Under the pieces are notes generated by a model that saw only the letters and a program-made list of their open reading frames with translations, was not told where the DNA came from and ran no database searches. Source: Stenotrophomonas sp. ISL-67 (lineage in GTDB: Bacteria; Pseudomonadota; Gammaproteobacteria; Xanthomonadales; Xanthomonadaceae). Taken from it: a DNA stretch of 64,000 nucleotides. Below are positions 27,604-35,583 of the stretch, in pieces. Every line of letters starts with the position of its first letter. Position 1 is the first letter of the stretch. The stretch lies in assembly GCF_018612915.1 (NCBI RefSeq), contig NZ_JAGGRL010000004.1:163690-227689 (forward strand), written 5' to 3'. A program made the position numbers and the translations under genes.

Positions 27604-28611
27604 ATGAAAGCCATCGCCTACACCCAGCACGGCCTGCCGATCACCGACCCGGCCGCCCTGGTCGACATCACCCTGCCGGTGCCGAGCCCCGGCCCGCGCG
27701 ACCTGCGCGTGCAGGTCCGCGCGGTGTCGGTGAACCCGGTGGACACCAAGGTGCGCCGGGGTGCGCCGGTGACCGAACCGCGCGTGCTGGGCTGGGACGC
27801 GGTGGGCACCGTGGATGCGGTGGGCAGCGAAGTGACCCTGTTCCAGCCCGGCGATGCGGTCTTCTACGCCGGGGACATCAACCGGCCGGGCAGCAATGCC
27901 GAATACCAGCTGGTGGATGAGCGCATCGTGGGCCGTAAGCCGGCCAGCCTGGACGATGCAGCCGCTGCAGCACTGCCACTGACCGCGATCACCGCCTGGG
28001 AGCTGCTGTTCGACCGCCTGCGCATCGTCGAAGGCGGTGGCGAAGGCCAGACCCTGCTGGTGATCGGTGCGGCCGGCGGGGTCGGCTCGATCCTGGTACA
28101 GCTGGCGCGCCGGCTGACCCGGCTGACGGTGATCGGCACCGCTTCGCGCCCGGATACCCAGGACTGGGTGTACGCGCTGGGCGCCCACCACGTGATCGAT
28201 CACAGCCAGCCGCTGACCGAAGGCCTGGCGCGGATCGGCATCGAGTCGGTCACCCACGTGGCCAGCCTCACCCATACCGACCAGCATTACGCGCAGATCG
28301 TCACCGCGCTGGCGCCGCAGGGGCAGCTGGCGCTGATCGACGACCCCGGCCAGCTCGATGTGATGGCGCTCAAGCGCAAAAGCCTGTCGCTGCACTGGGA
28401 ATCGATGTTCACCCGCTCCAGCTTCACCACCCCGGACCTGCAACAGCAGCACGTGCTGCTCAACCGGGTGGCCGACCTGGTCGACGGCGGGGTGCTGCGC
28501 ACCACGCTCGGCGAGAATTTCGGCCGGATCGATGCGGCCACCCTGCGCCGCGCGCATGCCCACGTCGAAAGCCACCGCGCGATGGGCAAGGTGGTGCTGG
28601 AAGGATTCTGA
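27604..28611 (+). CDS. Zinc-type alcohol dehydrogenase / NADPH:quinone reductase family oxidoreductase
   Basis: 335 residues in the MDR superfamily. GroES-like N-terminal half (MKAIAYTQHGLPITDP, SVNPVDTKVRRGAP) and Rossmann domain with LLVIGAAGGVGSILVQLAR. The catalytic-zinc cysteine and histidine of true alcohol dehydrogenases are not seen, so it is closer to the zinc-independent quinone reductases. The physiological substrate is unknown. The divergent LysR gene probably regulates it, perhaps in response to electrophiles. AAGGATCTCCCTC precedes the ATG. Confidence 0.87.
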   Translation: MKAIAYTQHGLPITDPAALVDITLPVPSPGPRDLRVQVRAVSVNPVDTKVRRGAPVTEPRVLGWDAVGTVDAVGSEVTLFQPGDAVFYAGDINRPGSNAEYQLVDERIVGRKPASLDDAAAAALPLTAITAWELLFDRLRIVEGGGEGQTLLVIGAAGGVGSILVQLARRLTRLTVIGTASRPDTQDWVYALGAHHVIDHSQPLTEGLARIGIESVTHVASLTHTDQHYAQIVTALAPQGQLALIDDPGQLDVMALKRKSLSLHWESMFTRSSFTTPDLQQQHVLLNRVADLVDGGVLRTTLGENFGRIDAATLRRAHAHVESHRAMGKVVLEGF

Positions 28612-28699
28612 AGCAGGGCGTCGCCGCTCCGGACGTGCCGGAGCGGCCTGCACAGGGGCAGGCGCAGCGGATGAGACCGGCTCAGCCTACACTTCGTGC

Positions 28700-30076
28700 A
28701 TGCAACCCGAATTCCTCATCCTTGGCGGCCTGCTGTGTGCCGTCCTCATCCTGCAGCTGGTGGCCCTGCTGCGGCGTTCCGGCCATGGCGACCTTGAGCA
28801 GACCCTGCGCGAGGAAGCGCGGATCGGCCGCAGTGAACTGCGCGAGCAGCTTGAAGGGCTGGGCCGGCAACAGGACGCGCGGCTGGAAACCTTTGCGCGC
28901 GCGCTGACCGATCTCTCCACCCGCACCGACCAGCGCCTGGACCTGCTGCGCGATGCACTGGGCGAAGACGCGCGCAAGGCGCGCGAGGACGCCGGCCAGG
29001 CCCAGCAGCGCCTGGCCGAGTCGCTGGGCCTGCGCCTGCAGGAGATGACCCAGCGCAACGAGCAGCGCATCGGCGAGATGCGCGCCACGCTCGAACAACA
29101 ACTGCAGAACCTGCAGGCCGACAATGCGCAGAAGCTGGACCAGATGCGGGTCACGGTGGACGAAAAGCTGCAGACCACGCTGGAAACGCGCCTGAGCGCG
29201 TCCTTCCAGCTGGTGTCCGACCGCCTGGAGCAGGTGCAGCGCGGGCTGGGCGAGATGCAGCAGCTGGCCACCGGCGTGGGCGACCTCAAGCGCGTGCTGA
29301 CCAACGTCAAGAACCGCGGCAGCTGGGGCGAAGTGCAGCTGGACAACATCCTCGAGCAGACTCTTACCCAGGAGCAGTACGCGCGCGGGGTCAAAGTGCA
29401 CCCGGACAGTGGCGAGATGGTGGACATCGCGGTACGCCTGCCCGGGCGTGGCCATGAGGACACCCCGGTGTGGCTGCCGATCGATTCCAAGTTCCCGCGC
29501 GAAGATTACGAGCGCCTGCTCGACGCACAGGAGCAGGGCGATGCGGATGGCGTACGCCTGCAGGGCGCGCAGCTGGAACGCGCGATCCGGATCCAGGCCA
29601 AGTCGATCTGCGACAAGTACATCGTGCCGCCGCACACCACCGACTTCGCGGTGATGTTCCTGCCCACCGAAGGCCTGTACGCCGAGGTAATCCGGCGCCC
29701 GGGGCTGGTCGACCTGCTGCAGCGCGAACATCGCGTGGTGGTGGCCGGGCCGACCACGGTCACCGCGCTGCTCAACAGCCTGCAGATGGGCTTCCGCACC
29801 TTGGCCATCGAACAGCGCTCCAGCGAAGTCTGGAGCCTGCTGGGCGCGGTGAAGAGCGAGTTCGGCAAGTTCGCCGGCATCCTGGAAAAGGCCGAGAAGC
29901 AGATCAGCACCGTGGGCAAGAGCCTGGGCGAGGCCAGCCGCAAGACGCGCACCATCGAGCGTCGCCTGCGCGGGGTGGAGTCGTTGAGTGGCGAGCAGGG
30001 CGAGCAGCTGCTGGGCAGCAGCACCGGTGACGATGAGGACGCCGGGCAGGACGAGGCCGGTACCGCGCAGGAGTGA
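28700..30076 (+). CDS. rmuC: DNA recombination protein RmuC
   Basis: 458 residues. One N-terminal membrane segment (MQPEFLILGGLLCAVLILQL), a long coiled coil (about 30-190, rich in Glu, Arg and Gln) and the conserved RmuC nuclease-like domain with NRGSWGEVQLDNILEQ, PIDSKFPREDYERL and VVVAGPTTVTALLNSLQMGF. RmuC limits inversions and other rearrangements at short repeats, which may matter in a chromosome this rich in palindromic repeats. The start at 28700 is chosen because it begins the membrane anchor. Confidence 0.95.
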   Translation: MQPEFLILGGLLCAVLILQLVALLRRSGHGDLEQTLREEARIGRSELREQLEGLGRQQDARLETFARALTDLSTRTDQRLDLLRDALGEDARKAREDAGQAQQRLAESLGLRLQEMTQRNEQRIGEMRATLEQQLQNLQADNAQKLDQMRVTVDEKLQTTLETRLSASFQLVSDRLEQVQRGLGEMQQLATGVGDLKRVLTNVKNRGSWGEVQLDNILEQTLTQEQYARGVKVHPDSGEMVDIAVRLPGRGHEDTPVWLPIDSKFPREDYERLLDAQEQGDADGVRLQGAQLERAIRIQAKSICDKYIVPPHTTDFAVMFLPTEGLYAEVIRRPGLVDLLQREHRVVVAGPTTVTALLNSLQMGFRTLAIEQRSSEVWSLLGAVKSEFGKFAGILEKAEKQISTVGKSLGEASRKTRTIERRLRGVESLSGEQGEQLLGSSTGDDEDAGQDEAGTAQE

Positions 30077-30122
30077 CCGAGCGCGGTTATCCTGCCCAAT
30101 TGTTCCCAGCCGGATTGAATCG

Positions 30123-30509
30123 ATGCGCCTGACCCTGATGTTGTCGTTGCTGCTCGCGCTGACCGCCTGCAGCAGTACCCCTGCCGGCACTGACGGCGCA
30201 GCATCGGCGGCCGCGCCCGCTGCCACGACGCCGGCGCCCACCGATGCCGCCGGTTGCGCCGCCGCCGGTGGTGAACTGAAGCCGCTCGGCCGCCTGCAGC
30301 GCGTGCAGTGCGTGGTGCCCTTTGCCGACGCCGGCAAAGCCTGCAGCGCCAAGGCCGACTGCAGCGGGCAATGCCTGGCCGATGGCGAGACCGAGCTGGT
30401 CGCGGGCGCCACCGCGCGCGGCGTCTGCCAGCGCGATGTCAGCCAGACCTTCGGCTGCCGCCAGCGCATCGACAACGGCGTGGCGCAGGGCACGATCTGC
30501 GTCGATTGA
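30123..30509 (+). CDS. Cysteine-rich lipoprotein of unknown function
   Basis: 128 residues. Lipobox LTAC with Cys16 (MRLTLMLSLLLALTACSS), an Ala/Thr/Pro-rich linker (about 19-42), then a compact domain with seven cysteines (GCAAAGG, VQCVVPF, KACSAKADCSGQCL, GVCQRD, FGCRQR and TICVD), suggesting several disulfides in the periplasm. The spacing hints at a small disulfide-knot fold, but no family is recognised. It sits between rmuC (46 bp) and the glutathione peroxidase gene (58 bp), same strand. Confidence 0.75.
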   Translation: MRLTLMLSLLLALTACSSTPAGTDGAASAAAPAATTPAPTDAAGCAAAGGELKPLGRLQRVQCVVPFADAGKACSAKADCSGQCLADGETELVAGATARGVCQRDVSQTFGCRQRIDNGVAQGTICVD

Positions 30510-30567
30510 CTTCCCGTTTCCGCGGCGCATATCCCATGTGCCCATTTCAACCCGCACAGGATCACCC

Positions 30568-31128
30568 GTGAGCCAGACCGTCTACGACATTCCCGTCACC
30601 ACCATCGAAGGCCAGGCCAGCTCGCTGGCCGACTACCGCGGCAAGGTGCTGCTGGTGGTGAACGTTGCCTCCAAGTGCGGCCTGACCCCGCAGTACGAAG
30701 GGCTGCAGGCTCTGTACGCCGACAAGCATGCCGCCGGCCTGGAAGTGCTGGGTTTCCCGGCCAACAATTTCCTGGCCCAGGAGCCGGGAAGCGACGCGGA
30801 GATCCAGCAGTTCTGCCAGCTGGAATACAACGTGGCCTTCCCCATGTTCGCCAAGGTAAGCGTGGCCGGCGCTGACATCCACCCGCTGTACCAGCAGCTT
30901 ACCCAGGCCCAGCCGGCCGCCACCGGCGAAGGCCCGATGCGCGAAAAACTGCAGGGCGCGGTCGCCAAGTACCCCGATCTGGTGGTCAACCCGGCGCCGG
31001 GCGTGCTGTGGAACTTCGAGAAGTTCCTGATTGGCCGCGACGGCCAGGTCATCGCCCGCTTCGCCCCGGACGTACCGGCGGATGACGCCCGCCTGCTGGC
31101 CGCGATCGACGGAGCTCTGGCCGCCTGA
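30568..31128 (+). CDS. Glutathione peroxidase family protein with a substituted active-site glutamine
   Basis: 186 residues from GTG 30568. It matches E. coli BtuE over most of its length. Peroxidatic Cys37 is in ASKCGLTPQYEGL, and the Trp and Asn of the catalytic tetrad are in VLWNFEKFL (W148, N149). The usual FPCNQF motif reads FPANNF, so the tetrad Gln is Asn67 and the neighbouring Cys is Ala65. The family reduces hydrogen peroxide and lipid peroxides with glutathione or thioredoxin; activity may be altered here. A bidirectional terminator follows. Confidence 0.92.
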   Translation: MSQTVYDIPVTTIEGQASSLADYRGKVLLVVNVASKCGLTPQYEGLQALYADKHAAGLEVLGFPANNFLAQEPGSDAEIQQFCQLEYNVAFPMFAKVSVAGADIHPLYQQLTQAQPAATGEGPMREKLQGAVAKYPDLVVNPAPGVLWNFEKFLIGRDGQVIARFAPDVPADDARLLAAIDGALAA

Positions 31129-31235
31129 CACACGCCGTCGCTGCCGTTGATGTTTCCGGCGAGGAGCCCCCTTCGTGTTGAAGGGGGCGCGCCAACGGCG
31201 CGGGGTTCAGGTGGAATGCGCGGGCAACTGAAAAG

Positions 31236-31266
31236 AAAAAGCCCCGCGCGAGCGGGGCTTCTTCTT
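31236..31266. terminator. Bidirectional terminator between glutathione peroxidase and mlaA
   Basis: GCCCCGC / GCGGGGC stem (31241-31258) with a GCGA loop, flanked by an A-rich run on the left and TTCTTCTTT on the right, so it works on both strands for the two convergent genes. Confidence 0.88.
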
Positions 31267-32289
31267 TCAGTTGCCCCAGTCGGGCATCGGCATCGCATCG
31301 ACCGGGATCGGCGCGGTGTCGTCGGCGTCCTTGCCACGGGCATGGCGGCCGCGCAGGTCGTTCTGGATCTGGTAATTGCGGCGCTGCAGCCAGGCATCGC
31401 GGGTCAGCGCGTACTCGTCCACCGCGTTGTCGCGGATATCGTCCAGCGCCAGCAGCTGCGAGCGCATGTCCACCAACTGCAGGCCCTGCAGCGGAATGCG
31501 CACCCTGTCTTCCTCGATGGTGCGGATCGGCGACAGCGGAATGTCGCCGGCCAGGCCGAACACATCGCGCACGGTACGCGGGCCGAAGAACGGCAGCTCC
31601 ACGTAGCGCGAACTACGCCAGCCCCAGGCGCCCAGGGTCTGGCCGAAGTCCTCGCTGCGGCGCGGCACCAGCGCGCGGCTGGCCGGATCGAACAGGCCGC
31701 CGATACCCACCGTGGAGTTCATCAGGAACCGGCCGAGGCTGTCCCAGGCATCGCCCGGGCGACCCTGTAGCAGCTGGTTGGTGATGGTCACCGGCGCGCG
31801 CAGGTTGCTGAAGAAGTTGGTCACGCCGGTCCGTGCGAAGCGCGGCACCACATGGGTATAGGCGGTGGCCAGCGGACGGGCCACGGCGCGGTCGACCACG
31901 TTGTTGAACGCGTGCACGCGGCGGTTGAAGCCTTCCCACGGATCGTAGGGCGAACGGCCCGGTTCGGTGCCGTCGGCCGTCGGGGCCGGACCGCCGTACA
32001 GCGCGGCGAAGTCATCCTCGGCCCCGGTCGGCGGCGCTTCGGCAGCGGCGGCTGTGGCTGCGGCGCCTTCGACGTCTTCAGCGGAAGCAACGGGCGCGGC
32101 AACGACGTCGGTGGCCCCGGCAGCGGCCGTGGCGGGCGCGTCGGAGCCTGCGTCACGGGCTGCAGCAGGTTCCGTGGCAGCGGGCGTCACCGCCACGGCG
32201 GTCGGCACGCTGTCGCGTGCGGGCTTGGCTGCACAGGCGCTGAGCGCGATGGCCAGCAGGAGAAGGGAAGCGGTGCGTACGACGTTCAT
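31267..32289 (-). CDS. mlaA: Outer-membrane lipoprotein MlaA (VacJ)
   Basis: 340 residues from ATG 32289. Lipobox ALSAC near residue 20, then an Ala/Pro/Thr/Glu-rich linker of about 90 residues not found in E. coli MlaA, then the MlaA core: YDPWEGFNRRVHAFNN, FFSNLRAPVTITNQLLQG, NSTVGIGGLFDPAS and SEDFGQTLGAWGW. MlaA removes mislocalised phospholipid from the outer leaflet and passes it to MlaC. It is the last gene of the mla operon here, one base after mlaB; in E. coli it is unlinked. Confidence 0.96.
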   Translation of the reverse strand: MNVVRTASLLLLAIALSACAAKPARDSVPTAVAVTPAATEPAAARDAGSDAPATAAAGATDVVAAPVASAEDVEGAAATAAAAEAPPTGAEDDFAALYGGPAPTADGTEPGRSPYDPWEGFNRRVHAFNNVVDRAVARPLATAYTHVVPRFARTGVTNFFSNLRAPVTITNQLLQGRPGDAWDSLGRFLMNSTVGIGGLFDPASRALVPRRSEDFGQTLGAWGWRSSRYVELPFFGPRTVRDVFGLAGDIPLSPIRTIEEDRVRIPLQGLQLVDMRSQLLALDDIRDNAVDEYALTRDAWLQRRNYQIQNDLRGRHARGKDADDTAPIPVDAMPMPDWGN

Positions 32290-32290
32290 G

Positions 32291-32602
32291 TCAGCTCGCG
32301 GCAGAAGGGGCATTGAAATCCAGGGACGGTGCCAGCCGGTAGGCGGCACTGAGTTCGTTGAAACCGGCCGGCGTACCGTTGAGGGCCAGCGTATGCCCGT
32401 TGGCGCGGGCGTGTGCGGAGAGCTCGGCCAACAGCGCCAGGCCGGCGCTGTCGACACGCTCCACGGCGGTCAGGTCGAGCTGGGTCACCGCGTCGGGCAG
32501 CGCCTTCAGCGTCGGCCACAGCGCCACCACCGCCTCACGGTCGAGCACGCCCACGAAGCGGGCGCGCGGACCGTCGAGCTGTACGGTGGCGTTACTTGCC
32601 AT
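32291..32602 (-). CDS. mlaB: STAS-domain protein MlaB
   Basis: 103 residues from ATG 32602 (MASNATVQLDG). STAS fold with VTQLDLTAVERVDSAGLALL, the helix-starting DSAGL motif that docks on the MlaF ATPase. MlaB stabilises the MlaFEDB complex in the inner membrane. It overlaps mlaC by 11 bp and is one base from mlaA. Confidence 0.9.
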   Translation of the reverse strand: MASNATVQLDGPRARFVGVLDREAVVALWPTLKALPDAVTQLDLTAVERVDSAGLALLAELSAHARANGHTLALNGTPAGFNELSAAYRLAPSLDFNAPSAAS

Positions 32603-33254
32603 TGCCGGCTGGTCCAGCCTGCATGGAGCCACTGCGCAGATCCGCAGCCACGGCCTTGATGCCCTTCTGGCGCAGCGGAGCGTCGAACTGGGTGCGGAAG
32701 GTCTGCACGTAGGAGATGCCTTCGATGTTCACGTCGAAGATCTTCCACTGGCCACCGACGTTGCGCATCAGGTATTCGACCGGGGTCGACTCACTGCCGG
32801 CGCGCAGCAGTTCGGTGGAAACCTTGACGCCGCGGTTGCCCGGCAGCGGCTGCTCGCCCTTGAGACGGAAGGTCGGCTTGCCCTGGATGGACAGCAGTAC
32901 CGAACCGTAGCGCTGCATCAGGCTGTCGGCCATGGCATCGGCGAACAGTGTCACGTCGGCGTCGGAGGCGCCGCGTGCATTTGCGCCCAGCACCAGCCGC
33001 GCCGCGTATTCGCGGTCGAAGGTGCGGTTGAGTTCGCTGTCGATGTAGCCGCGCAGCGCGGCCGGGCTCTTCTCGAACTCGGGTTTGCGCTGCTGCAGCG
33101 TGGCCAGGATGCGCGAGCTGGCATCCAGCACGACCTTGCCGGCCTGCCCCTGCGGGGCGGCGGCGGTGGCCGGAGCGGCCTGGGCGAACGACAGCGAGGG
33201 CACGGTGGCGAGCAGGGCCGAAGCGAGCAGCGCCGGAATCAGGGTCTTTTTCAT
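32592..33254 (-). CDS. mlaC: Periplasmic phospholipid carrier MlaC
   Basis: 220 residues. Signal peptide (MKKTLIPALLASALLATVP through LSFA) followed by the MlaC/Ttg2D fold: RGYIDSELNRTFDREYAARL, LMQRYGSVLLS and WKIFDVNIEGISYVQTFRTQF. It shuttles phospholipid between MlaA and MlaD. Overlaps mlaD by ATGA and mlaB by 11 bp. Confidence 0.96.
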   Translation of the reverse strand: MKKTLIPALLASALLATVPSLSFAQAAPATAAAPQGQAGKVVLDASSRILATLQQRKPEFEKSPAALRGYIDSELNRTFDREYAARLVLGANARGASDADVTLFADAMADSLMQRYGSVLLSIQGKPTFRLKGEQPLPGNRGVKVSTELLRAGSESTPVEYLMRNVGGQWKIFDVNIEGISYVQTFRTQFDAPLRQKGIKAVAADLRSGSMQAGPAGNGK

Positions 33255-33781
33255 TTCTGCGGTTCCGTTGCCGGCGCGTCCGCGCCGGGAGCATCCTGGG
33301 AAGCGGCACCGGTATTGCCCGCGCCGCTGAACATGTACTTGCCGACCATCTGGATCAGGTCCACGGCCGGCTGGGTGAAGACGATCTCGTCGCCGGACTT
33401 GAGCACCTCCGGGTCACCGCCCGGCTGCAGTCCGATATAGCTTTCGCCGAGCAAACCGCTGGTGAATATGCCGGCGGAGGTGTCACCCGGCAGGTCCTTG
33501 AACTTCGGGTCCAGCTTCAGGGTGACGATCGAGTCGAAGCGGGTGGGGTCGAGTTCGATATCGCCGACCTGGCCCACCACCACGCCGCCGATCTTGACCG
33601 GGGCCTGCTTGCGCAGCTGGCCGATCTGGCTGAAGCGCGCTTTGAGTTCGTAGCCTTCGCTGCCGAAGCCCCAGCGCTGGTTGGTCGACGCCATCGCCAG
33701 CACCAGCAGCGAGGCCAGCGCCAGCAGCAGGAACGCGCCGACGGAAAATTCGAGTCTGGGACCGCGGATGGCCATGTTCAT
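33251..33781 (-). CDS. mlaD: Mce-domain protein MlaD
   Basis: 176 residues. N-terminal membrane anchor (FSVGAFLLLALASLLVLAMA), then the Mce domain (YELKARFSQIGQLRKQAPVK, IGGVVVGQVGDIEL) and GIFTSGLLGESYIGLQPGGD. The hexameric ring conducts phospholipid to or from MlaE. A Gly/Ala/Pro-rich tail ends the protein. 29 bp after mlaE. Confidence 0.96.
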   Translation of the reverse strand: MNMAIRGPRLEFSVGAFLLLALASLLVLAMASTNQRWGFGSEGYELKARFSQIGQLRKQAPVKIGGVVVGQVGDIELDPTRFDSIVTLKLDPKFKDLPGDTSAGIFTSGLLGESYIGLQPGGDPEVLKSGDEIVFTQPAVDLIQMVGKYMFSGAGNTGAASQDAPGADAPATEPQK

Positions 33782-33810
33782 TTCACCGTATTTTGAAGAG
33801 CGTTATGGCG

Positions 33811-34560
33811 TCAGCGGAACATCATTGCCGACAGCACGAAGTTGAACATCAGCACCAGCAGCGAAGCGTTCACCACTGCGCGGGTGGTGGCCACCGAAGT
33901 GCCTTCGATGGTCGGCTCGGCGTGGAACCCCACGTACGAGGCGACCAGCGCGGCGGTACCGCCGAAAATGGCCGACTTCAGCATTGCCACGCCGAAATCG
34001 TCCCAGAAGTCCACGCTGTTGCTCAGCGCCGACCAGAACACGCCGTTGTCCAGGCCCAGCACGTGCACGGCCTCGAACCAGCTGGCGCTGATTGCCAGCG
34101 AACAGAAGATGCCGGTCAGCAGCGGCACGGTCAGCACCGCCGCCCAGAAGCGCGGCGCCACAACCTTGGCCACCGGATCGATCGCCATCAGTTCGAGCGC
34201 CTTGATCTGGTCGGTGGCACGCATCAGCCCCAGTTCGGCGGCAATGGAGCTGCCGGCGCGGCCGATGAACAGCAGCGCGGTCAGCACCGGCGCCAGTTCG
34301 CGGTACAGCGACAGGCCGAGCAGGGTGGACAGCGCATCGGCTGCGCCGAACGTGGTCAGCGTGCGGTAGCCCTGCAGGGTCAGCACCAGGCCCACGAACG
34401 CGCCGCCCACGGCGATGATCGGCAGCGAACGCGCGCCGACCTTGTAGATCTCGCGGGTCAGTTCGGCCAGGAAATCGGCGGTGGGCAGCGAACCGCGCAG
34501 CACGGTCAGCGAGAACAGGCCGGCCCGGCCCAGCGAACGGGTGCTTTCAACGAACGGCAT
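33811..34560 (-). CDS. mlaE: Phospholipid ABC transporter permease MlaE
   Basis: 249 residues, five to six membrane spans. Hallmarks: YRELAPVLTALLFIGRAGSS, AAELGLMRATDQIKALELM (coupling helix) and the terminal FNFVLSAMMFR. Its ATG overlaps the mlaF stop (ATGA). Forms the inner-membrane MlaFEDB transporter. Confidence 0.96.
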   Translation of the reverse strand: MPFVESTRSLGRAGLFSLTVLRGSLPTADFLAELTREIYKVGARSLPIIAVGGAFVGLVLTLQGYRTLTTFGAADALSTLLGLSLYRELAPVLTALLFIGRAGSSIAAELGLMRATDQIKALELMAIDPVAKVVAPRFWAAVLTVPLLTGIFCSLAISASWFEAVHVLGLDNGVFWSALSNSVDFWDDFGVAMLKSAIFGGTAALVASYVGFHAEPTIEGTSVATTRAVVNASLLVLMFNFVLSAMMFR

Positions 34561-35357
34561 CAGGCCACCTTCGCGCGCGGCGCGGCATCGAACGGGATCG
34601 GGCCGTCCGGCTGCCCGTGCAGGAACTGGCGCAGCAGCGGATCCTGGCTGGACTCCAGCGCGGCCGGGCTGCCCTGGAAGACCACCCCGCCATTGGCGAT
34701 GGCGATCACCTGGTCGCAGATCGGCAGGGTCTCGTGCACGTGGTGGCTGACGATGATGCTGGTCAGGCCCAGGCTGTGGTTGAGGCGCTGGATCAGGCTC
34801 ATGATCACCCCGCTGGCGATCGGGTCCAGCCCGGTCAGCGGTTCGTCGTAGATCATCAGCGGCGGGTCCAGCGCCAGCGCGCGGGCCAGCGCCACCCGGC
34901 GTGCCATGCCGCCGGACAGCTCGCGCGGCCACGCATCGGCGGCGGCCAGCAGGCCCACGGCGTGCAGCTTCATGTCCACCAGCCGGCGCAGCACCGGTGC
35001 CGGCAGCTTGGTATGCGTGCGCAACGGCAGCGCCACGTTCTCGGCGACGGTCAGGTCGGTGAGCAGGCCATTACCCTGCAACAGCACCCCGACACTGCGG
35101 CGCATCGCGCGCAGGGCGCTGCTGCCGGTGGGGATGGGCTTGCCGAACAGGGTCACGCTGCCGGCGGCCGGGCGCAGTTCGCCGGTCAGCGCGGCCAGCA
35201 GGGTCGACTTGCCGCTGCCCGATGGGCCGAGCACGGCAGTGATGCTGCCGCGCGGCACCGACAGCGAAACGTCGCGCAGGATGGCGCGACCGCCGCGATC
35301 GATACGCACGTTGTTCAACTGCACCAGCGATTCTGCGGAAGCCGTCATGGGCGCCAT
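34560..35357 (-). CDS. mlaF: Phospholipid ABC transporter ATPase MlaF
   Basis: 265 residues from ATG 35357 (MAPMTASAES), with GGA nine bases upstream; the ATG at 35348 is possible. Walker A GPSGSGKST, Q-loop VGVLLQGNGLL, signature LSGGMARRVALARAL, Walker B LMIYDEPLTGLD and switch His in IIVSHHVHE. First gene of the mlaFEDCBA operon; divergent from recC across a 226-bp region that must contain both promoters. Confidence 0.96.
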   Translation of the reverse strand: MAPMTASAESLVQLNNVRIDRGGRAILRDVSLSVPRGSITAVLGPSGSGKSTLLAALTGELRPAAGSVTLFGKPIPTGSSALRAMRRSVGVLLQGNGLLTDLTVAENVALPLRTHTKLPAPVLRRLVDMKLHAVGLLAAADAWPRELSGGMARRVALARALALDPPLMIYDEPLTGLDPIASGVIMSLIQRLNHSLGLTSIIVSHHVHETLPICDQVIAIANGGVVFQGSPAALESSQDPLLRQFLHGQPDGPIPFDAAPRAKVA

Positions 35358-35583
35358 TAACAAAATTCCAACGTTGTAAGATCGTGGTGAGCGGCTGAAC
35401 AAAACCGAACTGGGCCGTGCAGTATTGTCGCATGCCGGCCCCGCCAGCCCCGCTGGGGCACGGCCGCAAGCCCGCAACACTGCGTACCGCCGCGTTCTGT
35501 GCAGGCGGTCACAGACGACAGGGGTCTTCATCCGCGTATCGGCGAGGGTCGAGATTGGCGCCGGGCTGCGGCACACTGCCGCG
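35358..35583. other. Divergent mlaF/recC control region
   Basis: 226 bp with the 5' end AT-richer (AACAAAATTCCAACGTTG next to mlaF) and the rest GC-rich. No clear operator or promoter pair could be chosen by eye. Confidence 0.4.
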
